Positions 36,801 through 44,057 of a DNA stretch of 64,000 bases are shown here, piece by piece. The notes below the pieces were generated by a model that worked only from the letters and a program-made list of their open reading frames with translations, ran no database searches and was not told the origin of the DNA. Each line of letters opens with the position of its first letter. Positions within the stretch are counted from its first letter, which is position 1. Origin of the DNA: Bacteroidaceae bacterium (GTDB lineage Bacteria; Bacteroidota; Bacteroidia; Bacteroidales; Bacteroidaceae); NCBI GenBank assembly GCA_017935785.1, contig JAGBGU010000075.1, forward strand, positions 20,877 through 84,876. Reading direction: 5' to 3'. A program made the translations under genes and the position numbers.

Positions 36801-37361
36801 CTCAGCACCATCAAGCATGAAACCATGTATTATCCGGCCCGCACACAACAGCTGGTGGATTATATGCGCCAGCCAGGCTCTGCTCAGGACGAGAAGGCTT
36901 ATCTGAACGAGCTTACCGAACTGGTTAATTTTTACCGCAACATATATGTGCTCCTTTACCAGCAGGCTGTGCGGCAGACCGAACAGAATAATTTCTACCG
37001 CGAGCAGATATTCTTGTCCGAACTTGACAAAAGTCTGCCCCAAATCCGTGTAAACGGAGACAGGATGCTCCTTACGCTGTTGCTGCAGACACTCAGTGAT
37101 GCCGAACCGGTTGTTCCGCGCCTTTCCGCTGTTTGTCGTCCGCCCTTTGTCTATGTCAAGTTTGAATACCCGCAGGTTCAGCGTACGGCCTACGACTTGG
37201 AAAACCTTTTCCAACCCCTGTCGCGCCACATACCGTTTCTTGTGGCAAAGCAAATTATCCGTGAGCACGATTCATACTGCAACCATGCCGGACTCCGCCT
37301 CTATGCCGAGGCTACGGCAGACGGTTACTGTATTGTATTTACCCTTTTAGAATCTAAGTAG
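33870..37361 (+). CDS. Two-part unorthodox sensor kinase with degenerate second kinase half
   Basis: This 1163-residue protein resembles the Bacteroidales family I remember as DUF5112/DUF5113. The N-terminus is signal-like (about 1-27, then Cys28). A periplasmic TPR-like helical sensor (45-400) leads to a membrane helix (about 423-443) and a helical hairpin in the HisKA position. There the usual S-H-E is VSLVY (Leu513), so no canonical phospho-acceptor is seen. The HATPase domain is intact: N-box TLCDNARKF (about 618-628), G1 DSGIG, G2 GFGFGI. At 731-746 an internal segment resembles a signal peptide (MTVLLFFSLSAFSQ), then a short periplasmic helical region, another helix (846-867), and a kinase-like end (about 1062-1163) whose N-box lacks Asn and which has no Gly-rich G boxes. 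The result looks like sensor-TM-kinase repeated twice in one chain. It overlaps the PAP2 gene by 17 bases; the regulator gene follows after 25. Confidence 0.85.
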   Translation: MQIRSKSIFATVLFCVFLCAISMQTTSCSALVSSENPKADSLNVRAYKFRYVNIDSSLTCAKAALAMSEDKSASQAFALNNLAYIAYQQMRYGTSIDYLDKIYKKSRNQIELLCADVMYMKVAQRTGQGLMFFKHRNTALRRLERLAEEENILTEMQYARLTYAKSEMHIVSSTYYFYYGQAEQAITEINKTYLDPSLPTDTAQWLYYRYMLGSGGLLKGQEKDVVLQEFDHLFAVYTTASTGGLVYFLANSLQSMASLLDNPETFAYISANRPNSLAFLQNQHKQWHQLPDIEDYARLSLVMADRALHLFRNYKDLFQLACAYRTVGEIYFRHGKYNYALRQFTHALDLVESQKQRSKWQVPFWTFSIREYLSLTYSALDDKHNSDLHRNAYLKFLEQYTQDYELEERKQQLEMELHHTRVSLLILVGLILLSVILLWLLIRRILHQSRHLTDSILSIRQSSEWKRFAESAELADTELSDYRQELEEIILLHQKHIREYRHGNVERRAKVSLVYAIIPYLDRIIAEANKMQRDGAADENRLRYISELSGEIMNVNDVLTDWIQMRQGQFKLHITTFPLQEVFDIISGSRTIFAKKGITLNVSPTSCRVKADMALTMFMINTLCDNARKFTPTGGHVNISARPNEDYVEVSVSDSGIGLSEHDVEVLNQSKIYDPSQLGGQNENKGFGFGIMNCKGIISKYKKTSKKFSVCDFGVESTSGKGSRFWFRLPGIMTVLLFFSLSAFSQTGNVYQMASDSISRANKAGNYNEAYAYGDAFLRDMPHPVDTPSVIYILNEMAVSSLSLKQWDKYYSCNKECVRLHHLFTADSSLPAYCRQMEQMKSNNVFVYALLVLLSIVALVLFYLLSLRGIMRRDSYAHVFYNWLVERIEGFAVMMNNYAAQRQKQDWKPVLSEKPEWLSNVPENMMHLNTDCMRIIEERFCKMDKMIDKTDSLTATGRKLRYEEDRLYVMNQVLDNCLSTIKHETMYYPARTQQLVDYMRQPGSAQDEKAYLNELTELVNFYRNIYVLLYQQAVRQTEQNNFYREQIFLSELDKSLPQIRVNGDRMLLTLLLQTLSDAEPVVPRLSAVCRPPFVYVKFEYPQVQRTAYDLENLFQPLSRHIPFLVAKQIIREHDSYCNHAGLRLYAEATADGYCIVFTLLESK

Positions 37362-37386
37362 TTTCATCATTATATAATTATTCACA

Positions 37387-38109
37387 ATGAATCCGTTTAA
37401 AGTAATCATAGTAGAAGACGTCAAGTTGGAACTTAAGGGAACAGAACAGATATTCCGTTCAGACATTCCCGAAGCAGAGATAATCGGTACCGCCCAAAAT
37501 GAAAGCGAGTTCTGGAAACTTATGCGCATTCAGGTGCCCGACCTGGTGTTGCTTGATTTGGGACTTGGGGGCAGCACAACTATCGGAGTGGACATCTGCC
37601 GCCAGTTGCGCAACAAATACTCCAACCTGCGCATTCTCATATTCACTGGCGAAATCCTTAATGAGAAACTATGGGTGGAGGTGCTGAACGCAGGAGCGGA
37701 CGGAATCATACTCAAAACCGGAAACCTGTTGCAGCGCGACGACGTACAGCTGGTGATGAACGGCCGCAAGATGGTGTTCAACGAACCGTTCCTTGAGCGT
37801 GTGATGGCACGTTTCAAAGCAGTCATCAACGAAGAGTCTGTACAGAGCGATGCCCTGATTGACTACGAGATTGACGAGTATGACGAGCGTTACCTCCGCC
37901 ACCTTGCGTTGGGCTATACCAAGGAGATGATTGCCAATCTTGAAAATATGCCTTTCAGTACAAAGACACTTGAAAAGCGTCAGATGGAAATTATAAACCG
38001 TCTGTTTCCTGAGAGTGAGCGTGCGGGCGTCAATAATGTCCGTCTGATCACAAAGGCCATACAGCTGAACATACTCGATCCCCATAACCTTGAGCCGGAT
38101 GAGGTTTAG
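37387..38109 (+). CDS. Response regulator (receiver plus LuxR-like HTH)
   Basis: This 240-residue cytoplasmic regulator has a receiver domain (1-120) with the full active site: Glu10/Asp11, phospho-acceptor Asp57 (LLDLGL), Thr87 (FTGE) and Lys110 (ILKTG). The C-terminal part has a helical linker and a LuxR-like HTH (about 174-225, LALGYTKEMIANLENMPFSTKTLEKRQ). It is the cognate partner of the sensor protein 25 bases upstream, and its stop overlaps the next gene by 11 bases. Target genes are unknown; the Bat operon itself is a reasonable guess. Confidence 0.92.
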   Translation: MNPFKVIIVEDVKLELKGTEQIFRSDIPEAEIIGTAQNESEFWKLMRIQVPDLVLLDLGLGGSTTIGVDICRQLRNKYSNLRILIFTGEILNEKLWVEVLNAGADGIILKTGNLLQRDDVQLVMNGRKMVFNEPFLERVMARFKAVINEESVQSDALIDYEIDEYDERYLRHLALGYTKEMIANLENMPFSTKTLEKRQMEIINRLFPESERAGVNNVRLITKAIQLNILDPHNLEPDEV

Positions 38110-38686
38110 ACCATTGCTTTTGTCGCGCCTGATCTGCGTCTGTCTGGCCATAGCCATTGCACTGCCGTTCATTTCGTGGCTTACGTGGTCCTTCGGCCTT
38201 CCCGTTGCCTCGCTTTTTGAACCGGAAGGGCTGCTGTGGCTGTGTGTAGGCTCCATTTCGCAGAGTTTCAATGCCTACTTTTTTATCTGCGTCATGTTTT
38301 CCAGCGCCTTGGGCGTATGGCAGCGCGCCCTTTCTCATCCCACTATAGCCGATATACGGCGGCGTGCCGTTATCGCGTGTGTTCTGACCGCCATCTTTAT
38401 GTTGGCTGTGGCATCCTTTGCCGTTTTCCGCCCCGACAGCCCCCTGCTCAGTATCAACGGCACGTTGGCTAACAGTCCGTTCAGCCGCGGATTTGTTCCG
38501 TTCTTTCTGCTGTCCGTGATAGAGCTGGGTGCGCTTTTCGGCTTTATCGTAGGCAATATCCGCAGTCTGGACAGCCTTGTCGATGCCATTGTCCATGGGG
38601 TCAGAAAATATGCGGCGTGGCTGCTTTTCTTTTTCCTTGTTTCTTTTGATTACTCCTGCATAGCGTATGTCCTGCAAGACTGGTGA
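38099..38686 (+). CDS. Miniature AbgT-like membrane protein
   Basis: This 195-residue membrane protein has about five hydrophobic segments. Parts of it recall AbgT (p-aminobenzoyl-glutamate transporter family): the early segment SLFEPEGLLWLCVGS...FICVMFSSALGVW, and especially LLSINGTLANSPFSRGFVP followed by FGFIVGNIRSLDSLVDAI and an amphipathic helix, which mirror the AbgT mid-region (SPF-x-K/R-G-x-VP; GxxxGxIxSxxDVVxxM). Full AbgT proteins have about 500 residues; most of the transport core is absent, so this is either a shortened relative or a decayed copy, but the frame is clean. I chose the ATG at 38099, which overlaps the regulator stop by 11 bases, over a TTG at 38090. Function unknown; resemblance only by eye. 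Confidence 0.6.
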   Translation: MRFRPLLLSRLICVCLAIAIALPFISWLTWSFGLPVASLFEPEGLLWLCVGSISQSFNAYFFICVMFSSALGVWQRALSHPTIADIRRRAVIACVLTAIFMLAVASFAVFRPDSPLLSINGTLANSPFSRGFVPFFLLSVIELGALFGFIVGNIRSLDSLVDAIVHGVRKYAAWLLFFFLVSFDYSCIAYVLQDW

Positions 38687-38718
38687 GACGCGTGCAACAA
38701 TGATATTCTACTGACGGT

Positions 38719-41013
38719 ATGAATCTTGACAAATTGAACGAAGTACAGCGACAGGCGGTTCTTTGCACCGATGCGCCCATGCTTGTGATAGCAGGGGCGG
38801 GGAGCGGCAAGACGCGTGTGCTGACGTATAAGATAGCCTATCTGCTTACCCAGGGGTACCAGCCGTGGCAGATTCTGGCCCTCACCTTTACCAACAAGGC
38901 CGCACGCGAGATGCAGAGCCGTATTGCCGAACTGGTGGACGGCGGGCAGGCATCCCAACTGTGGATGGGCACCTTCCACAGCATCTTCTGCCGCATACTG
39001 CGATACGAAGCCGAGCGCATTGGCTTCCGGCCCGACTTTACCATTTACGACGCCTCCGACAGCAAGGCGCTCGTTTCCGCGCTGATCAAGGAGATGGGAC
39101 TCGACGAAAAACTCTACAAGGCCTCGCACGTCTGCAGTCAGATAAGCCGTGCCAAGAACGCGCTTGTGTGGCCCTCGCAATATGCGGCCGACCCTCAGCT
39201 GCGCCAGTCGGACAATGCTGCCCGTATGCCTATGATCCATGCCGTCTACGCCCGTTATCATGAACGGTGCCGTATGGCCAATGCCATGGACTTTGACGAC
39301 ATTCTGCTATATACCTGGCATCTGCTTGAGAGCCATCCCGACGTGGCCGAACGCTATGCCGAGCGTTTCCGCTATGTACTGGTGGATGAGTATCAGGACA
39401 CCAACTATGCCCAGCACAAGATTGTATGGCAACTGGCGCACACCCACCGCCAGGTATGTGTGGTGGGCGACGATGCGCAAAGCATTTACAGCTTCCGCGG
39501 CGCCAATATTGACAACATACTGCAGTTCCGCCAACAGTATGCCGGAGCAAGGCTCTTCAAGCTGGAGCAGAACTACCGCAGCACACAGACCATCGTCAAT
39601 GCAGCTAACAGCCTGATCCACCACAACCGCAATCAGATACATAAGGATGTCTTCAGCAGGAACAGCGCAGGCGATCCCGTTCTGGTGCTCCATGCCTACA
39701 GCGATGCCGACGAGGCCAACCAGCTGGTTCAGTGCATACGCCAACTGGCGCTGAAGGAGAATATTGCCTATATGGACATGGCCATACTGTACCGTACTAA
39801 CGCCCAAAGCCGCAGCATTGAAGAGGCGCTCAGACGCGACAGTATTCCGTACCGCATCTTCGGCGGACTGTCCTTCTACCAGCGTAAGGAGATAAAGGAC
39901 GTGACGGCCTACTTCCGACTGGCCGTGAATCCGCATGACGAGGTGTCGCTCAAACGCGTGATAAATTACCCCGCACGCGGAATCGGGCAGACTACGCTCG
40001 ACAAGGTATTCGCCTTTGCCCTGCAGCATTCCCTTACGCCGTGGCAGGTCATCTGCCAGCCCGAACAGCTGGGGGTAAACCGCGGAACACAGGCAAAACT
40101 TTCCGCCTTTGCCCAAATGATAACCCAGTTCAATGCCGAAGCCGGTCAGACCGATGCCTACCACATGGCCCTGCGCATACTGGACGAAAGCGGAATCAGA
40201 CGCGAAGTTTTCACAGGTCAAAGCCCCGAGGACATCAGCCGCCAGGAGAACGTACAGGAACTGTTGGACGGCATTAGCGCCTTTGTGGAGGAAAGCAAGG
40301 AGCTGGACCAGGGTACGTTGCTCACCCATTATCTGCAGAAGATCAGTCTGCTTTCTGACCAGGACGAGGACGAACAGAACGACGACAACCGTGTTACGCT
40401 CATGACGGTACACTCGGCCAAGGGACTGGAGTTCGATGCCGTAATGGTTTCCGGTATGGAGGAGAATCTGTTTCCCAGCCAGATGTCGTTGGAAAATCCG
40501 CGGCAGATTGAGGAGGAACGCCGTCTGTTCTATGTGGCAATGACCCGAGCCCGCCATCATCTCGTGCTCTCCCATGCCCGAAGCCGTTTCCGCTACGGCA
40601 AGACAGAGTTTTGTGCGCCGAGTCGTTTCCTGCGCGAGATTGATCCGCGCTTTGTGCAGCTACATGGTGCTGCCGGGGAAATGCGCAGACCCCTGCACAG
40701 TCCGGAGCCGCAGAGGCACTTTGTTGAGAAACCAAGCCAAGAGAAAACCAGACTGGAACAGACAAGACAGCAGTCCGCGCCGCGCATCCTGCGTCCGCTC
40801 AGAGCTGCCGCCACCACACGTTTGCAAAGTCCGGCTTCTTCTTTTGCCGGAAAACTTGAGTCAGGTACGCGCATTGCGCACGAGCGTTTCGGACAGGGAA
40901 CTGTCCTTAGCGTTGAAGGAAGCGGACTTGATGCAAAGGCGCGTGTCAGCTTTGACAATGCCGGCGAAAAACAGCTGCTCCTTCGTTTTGCCAAGTTTAC
41001 CGTAATTGGTTAG
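38719..41013 (+). CDS. UvrD/PcrA-type ATP-dependent DNA helicase
   Basis: This 764-residue superfamily 1A 3'-5' helicase has Walker A AGAGSGKT (25-32), motif Ia TFTNKAAREM, motif II VDEYQDTN, motif III GDDAQSIYSFRG, motif IV EQNYRSTQTI, motif V LMTVHSAKGLEFD, and motif VI FYVAMTRARH. A Tudor-like C-terminus (about 720-764, RFGQGTVLSVEGSG) contacts RNA polymerase in PcrA/UvrD. It acts in nucleotide-excision and mismatch repair and in removing stalled polymerase. It lies 32 bases after the mini-AbgT gene and could be read from the same transcript, though its function is unrelated. Third codon positions are visibly richer in G/C than in the Bat genes. Confidence 0.95.
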   Translation: MNLDKLNEVQRQAVLCTDAPMLVIAGAGSGKTRVLTYKIAYLLTQGYQPWQILALTFTNKAAREMQSRIAELVDGGQASQLWMGTFHSIFCRILRYEAERIGFRPDFTIYDASDSKALVSALIKEMGLDEKLYKASHVCSQISRAKNALVWPSQYAADPQLRQSDNAARMPMIHAVYARYHERCRMANAMDFDDILLYTWHLLESHPDVAERYAERFRYVLVDEYQDTNYAQHKIVWQLAHTHRQVCVVGDDAQSIYSFRGANIDNILQFRQQYAGARLFKLEQNYRSTQTIVNAANSLIHHNRNQIHKDVFSRNSAGDPVLVLHAYSDADEANQLVQCIRQLALKENIAYMDMAILYRTNAQSRSIEEALRRDSIPYRIFGGLSFYQRKEIKDVTAYFRLAVNPHDEVSLKRVINYPARGIGQTTLDKVFAFALQHSLTPWQVICQPEQLGVNRGTQAKLSAFAQMITQFNAEAGQTDAYHMALRILDESGIRREVFTGQSPEDISRQENVQELLDGISAFVEESKELDQGTLLTHYLQKISLLSDQDEDEQNDDNRVTLMTVHSAKGLEFDAVMVSGMEENLFPSQMSLENPRQIEEERRLFYVAMTRARHHLVLSHARSRFRYGKTEFCAPSRFLREIDPRFVQLHGAAGEMRRPLHSPEPQRHFVEKPSQEKTRLEQTRQQSAPRILRPLRAAATTRLQSPASSFAGKLESGTRIAHERFGQGTVLSVEGSGLDAKARVSFDNAGEKQLLLRFAKFTVIG

Positions 41014-41050
41014 CTGCTCTTGCTGAATTCACCCAAAATAGTCATCAGGT

Positions 41051-41340
41051 ATTTCCGCAAAACCTTTAGCAGACATCTCGGAGGGCTTGGATTTGTCCGC
41101 AACGCTGTTTTCGGACATCTCGGAGGGCTTGGATTTGTCCGCAAAGCTGTTTTCGGACATCTCGGAGGGCTTGGATTTGTCCGCATAGCTGTTTTCGGAC
41201 ATCTCGGAGGGCTTGGATTTGTCCGCAAAGCTGGTTTCGGACATCTCGGAGGGCTTGGATTTGTCCGCAACGCTGGTTGCGGACATCTGGGAGGGCTTGG
41301 ATTTGTCCGCAACGATGGTTGCGGACATCTGGGCGGTTTC
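41051..41340. repeat. 42-bp tandem repeat array, six full units, between convergent genes
   Basis: Six full units start at 41071, 41113, 41155, 41197, 41239 and 41281, with a partial unit at 41323 and a degenerate half unit at 41051-41070. Each unit contains GGACATCTCGGAGGGCTTGG and then ATTTGTCCGCAA plus a ten-base variable end. GGACA and TGTCC in each unit are inverted, so every unit can fold into a hairpin, and neighbouring units can pair alternatively. Because 42 is divisible by three, no frame contains a stop, producing several spurious ORFs (14-residue repeats). The array fills the 343-bp gap between the uvrD-like and CapA stop codons. Confidence 0.92.
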
Positions 41341-41356
41341 TGAAATTTTGTCTCAA

Positions 41357-42514
41357 TCAGAATTCCTTTTCCGCAATGCCGGTGTTGTGCTGCTCAAACA
41401 GTGTGCGGGCCTGTTTTAGGAAACGGCGGAAAAGATACTGTGCCGAGGGTTGTAGGGAATCTATGTGGCTGGGGGGAATCAGACTGTAGTCCTTTAGCGC
41501 ATTGTGTGCGGGGCGCAGCGTCCATACCAGACTGTAGTCGGCATGTTTCAGCGTGGTCTTTTGCCGGTGTTTTTCCAGTGTCATGCGCACCATCAGTCCG
41601 CCGTCGGTCTTGTTGGCAGACATGCCCGAAATGAAGTTGCCCAGAGAATACACAAGCAGTCGGCGCGTGGCTGCGGCCGAGTCTGTACGCAGTTCTATGG
41701 GCTGTACCACATGGGGGTGCGAGCCGATGATGTGCGTTACACCCTGCGAAAACAGTTTGTCGGCGAGTGTCTTTTGTGCCTTTGAAGGGAGCGAATGGTA
41801 CTCCTCGCCCCAGTGCATAAGGGCAATGATGGCGTCGGGCTGTTGGGACTTGGCACGGGCTATATCCTGGGCAATCTGCTTTTCGTCGATGTAGTTTACC
41901 CTGAACGGTGGAGTGGCTTTTATGCCGTTTGTGGCGTATGTATAGGCTATCAAGGCCAGCTTTATGCCGTTTTTTTCTATAATCAGGGGGTGTGTGGCGG
42001 CTTGGCGGGCTGAGTCGGGATAGGTGCCGAGGTGGGGGATGGAGAGCGAGTCGAGAAGATGTATGGTTCGCAGTCCGCCCTTGCTGCCGCGGTCAAGACA
42101 ATGGTTGTTGGCCGTGCTCAGCACATCGACCCCGGCATCTCTTATGGCATGGAGGAATTCGTCTGGGGCGCTGAAGCAGGGGTATCCCGCATAAGGTTTT
42201 CCGCCCATTGCGCATTCAAGGTTTCCTATGGCTATGTCGGATTTCTGAATCTCCTGCGCTACATGGCGGAACGATGCGGAATAGTCGAAGCCTTCCTTCC
42301 GCATGGCGGCATCAATCTGGCTTTGGTGCTGCATGAGGTCGCCCACAAAGATAAGGGAAAGCGTGGCGGGTAGGGTGTCGGTCTGTTCCTCCTGCACGGG
42401 TGCTTCTTCCCTGGGCTGCGACGCTGTGCAGGCAGGCAGACACATCATGCCCAATGCAAGGGCGGCAATGCGTAACCGTTGTGCTGAAGCATGTAGGCCG
42501 TGCATGGGGGGCAA
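41357..42514 (-). CDS. CapA-family lipoprotein (PgsA-like metallophosphatase fold)
   Basis: This 385-residue (or 382 from the ATG at 42505) lipoprotein has a signal peptide ending LPAC. The CapA/PGA_cap domain starts at LSLIFVGDLMQHQ and carries AIGNLECAMGG, STANNHCLDRG, LMHWGEEY and GSHPHVVQPIE, the metal-binding motifs of the family's calcineurin-like fold. CapA proteins are required for poly-gamma-glutamate capsule in Bacillus, but the many homologues in Bacteroidetes act on unknown substrates. It is the last gene of a three-gene minus-strand unit, 21 bases after the DUF4270 gene; its 3' end faces the 42-bp array. Confidence 0.9.
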   Translation of the reverse strand: MPPMHGLHASAQRLRIAALALGMMCLPACTASQPREEAPVQEEQTDTLPATLSLIFVGDLMQHQSQIDAAMRKEGFDYSASFRHVAQEIQKSDIAIGNLECAMGGKPYAGYPCFSAPDEFLHAIRDAGVDVLSTANNHCLDRGSKGGLRTIHLLDSLSIPHLGTYPDSARQAATHPLIIEKNGIKLALIAYTYATNGIKATPPFRVNYIDEKQIAQDIARAKSQQPDAIIALMHWGEEYHSLPSKAQKTLADKLFSQGVTHIIGSHPHVVQPIELRTDSAAATRRLLVYSLGNFISGMSANKTDGGLMVRMTLEKHRQKTTLKHADYSLVWTLRPAHNALKDYSLIPPSHIDSLQPSAQYLFRRFLKQARTLFEQHNTGIAEKEF

Positions 42515-42535
42515 ACCTTAATGGGTGATTCTCTC

Positions 42536-43990
42536 TTATTTGAAACGGCTGTAGATGACCTGCATCTGCAGGGGAGCGTGAGGACCGCCTACAAGACGGA
42601 CGCTGTTCATGTCCATGTCGTGTGTGACACTGGTTTCATAGACATTGCCGTAAGCATCCTGTGTGGTGCTTCGTTTGACGGGGATAACCACGCATTTGTT
42701 CCAGTCGGGGTTGCGTGCCTCCCATTCGCTTTCGCTGATGCGTTCGGTCTGCATTCCCTTCTTCTTCTCAGCGTGCAGGTAAGATACCAGACGGCACAGG
42801 TTCTCGAATGTGTATGTGTTGTAGGTGGCGTCAAAGCTGGTGGTGAACGATGTAAGCGAGTTGCTCACTTCCTTGTTCTCGAAGAAGGATTTCATCTCCG
42901 ACTTGCGCACCAGCAGTACGTTTGAGGGCGTGCCCAGCGCATAGGTGTCGTCCTTCTTGTTGTATCGGGACAGTATGAGGCGGGCCTTGCTCAGGCTGTC
43001 CTTCTCGTGTCCGTCCATAATTTCGTCAACGGGGATGGTCACCTCAGTGCCGATTCCTGCGGGGGTCTTCAGATAGGTGCATCCTTCCTCGTCAATGAGC
43101 TGTTGCAGGTCGTCATTGACAAACCTTGTGCTCTGGATAACCTCGGGGGTTGAGGCAAAGCGTGCCAGTCCGGAAAGCGTACTGTCCGGGTTACTCTTCT
43201 CGTAATAGCTGAAGTACACGTTTATGGTGCCCACATCCACGGATATCATGTTTCCGCTGCCGCTCTTGAGCTTGAAGTAGAATCCGGGGCATACGTTGCG
43301 GATAAATGAATATGAGTCCTTGAAGTACTCGGGGTGCTCGTAATAGTCCTGCATGAGCTGTGTTCCCCATTTTCTGGGCAGCACAATGCGGATGTTGTTG
43401 CTGTGGGTGGAACTGTTGAGTTCGCTGTCGGACAATGTGTAGTCATTGGGCGAAAACACCTTTGTGGCGATGGGCTGTGTGCCGGCGTCGATATATTTCT
43501 CCAGATTTATGTCGCTGTAATACACGCTGTCCTCACTAAGTATGTTTTGCTTGGACAGTGGATAGACCTCGAGTTTCATGGGGTTGTCTCCGTCGCCGTA
43601 ATAGTCTTCAAAGTAGAGTCGGATTTCTACCGAGTCGCAGAAAACGCTGTCTTGCGAATGGTCATCGGGCACTGCCAGTGTGGTGTCAATGGGGAACATC
43701 TGGTACTTCTCGGGGAACTTGTAGTTCTCGAAAGTATAGAACTGGGCTGCAAACTCAGACCTGATGCGCGTTTCCGTTTCGGGGTCGATGATGTCGCCCA
43801 GATAATTGATGTCGCTTGCTGTACGCACTGCACCCAGTCCGACAGAACGGGTGGTTACGCTGACAATGGCATGAGAGTGGGTAAGCCCGTCTGTTTCGGG
43901 GTAGATGCCCATTGTGCCTGTATCGTCGTCGCAGGCAGCAAGCGCTGCAATGCAAAGAACAACCGGCAACGATTTCTTGAAGATATTCAT
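42536..43990 (-). CDS. DUF4270 domain lipoprotein
   Basis: This 484-residue outer-membrane or periplasmic lipoprotein has a signal peptide with lipobox LAAC (Cys20), then DDDTGTMG. DUF4270 features are seen: an early TRSVGLGAVRTASDINYLGDI and beta-rich repeats with YFEDYYGDGDNP, and DSVYYSDINLEKYID. The family is widespread in Bacteroidetes and its function is unknown; it commonly follows the short glycogen synthase gene, as here (67-base gap). Codons are G/C-rich at third positions. Confidence 0.88.
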   Translation of the reverse strand: MNIFKKSLPVVLCIAALAACDDDTGTMGIYPETDGLTHSHAIVSVTTRSVGLGAVRTASDINYLGDIIDPETETRIRSEFAAQFYTFENYKFPEKYQMFPIDTTLAVPDDHSQDSVFCDSVEIRLYFEDYYGDGDNPMKLEVYPLSKQNILSEDSVYYSDINLEKYIDAGTQPIATKVFSPNDYTLSDSELNSSTHSNNIRIVLPRKWGTQLMQDYYEHPEYFKDSYSFIRNVCPGFYFKLKSGSGNMISVDVGTINVYFSYYEKSNPDSTLSGLARFASTPEVIQSTRFVNDDLQQLIDEEGCTYLKTPAGIGTEVTIPVDEIMDGHEKDSLSKARLILSRYNKKDDTYALGTPSNVLLVRKSEMKSFFENKEVSNSLTSFTTSFDATYNTYTFENLCRLVSYLHAEKKKGMQTERISESEWEARNPDWNKCVVIPVKRSTTQDAYGNVYETSVTHDMDMNSVRLVGGPHAPLQMQVIYSRFK

Positions 43991-44057
43991 GTGTGTGGTG
44001 TTGCGCTGTGGCTATTTACGGTAAATATAAAATTAAGGAGAGTGGGGTAGAGAGGAC

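Noticed and set aside
36066..37361. Separate gene starting at the internal ATG of the sensor kinase (residue 733)
   Set aside because: The internal segment looks like a signal peptide, but the frame is continuous with the preceding kinase domain and there is no stop; I keep one fused protein and report the ambiguity as a finding.
39307..40575. 422-codon open frame on the minus strand
   Set aside because: Antisense shadow of the UvrD-type helicase, whose GC-rich third positions remove stop codons.
41071..41340. CRISPR array (42-bp units)
   Set aside because: Units are identical over their whole length, with no unique spacers and no cas genes.
41010..41419. Several overlapping ORFs with 14-residue repeats on both strands
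   Set aside because: They arise because the 42-bp tandem repeat has no stops in several frames; no start signals or non-repetitive protein parts support a gene.
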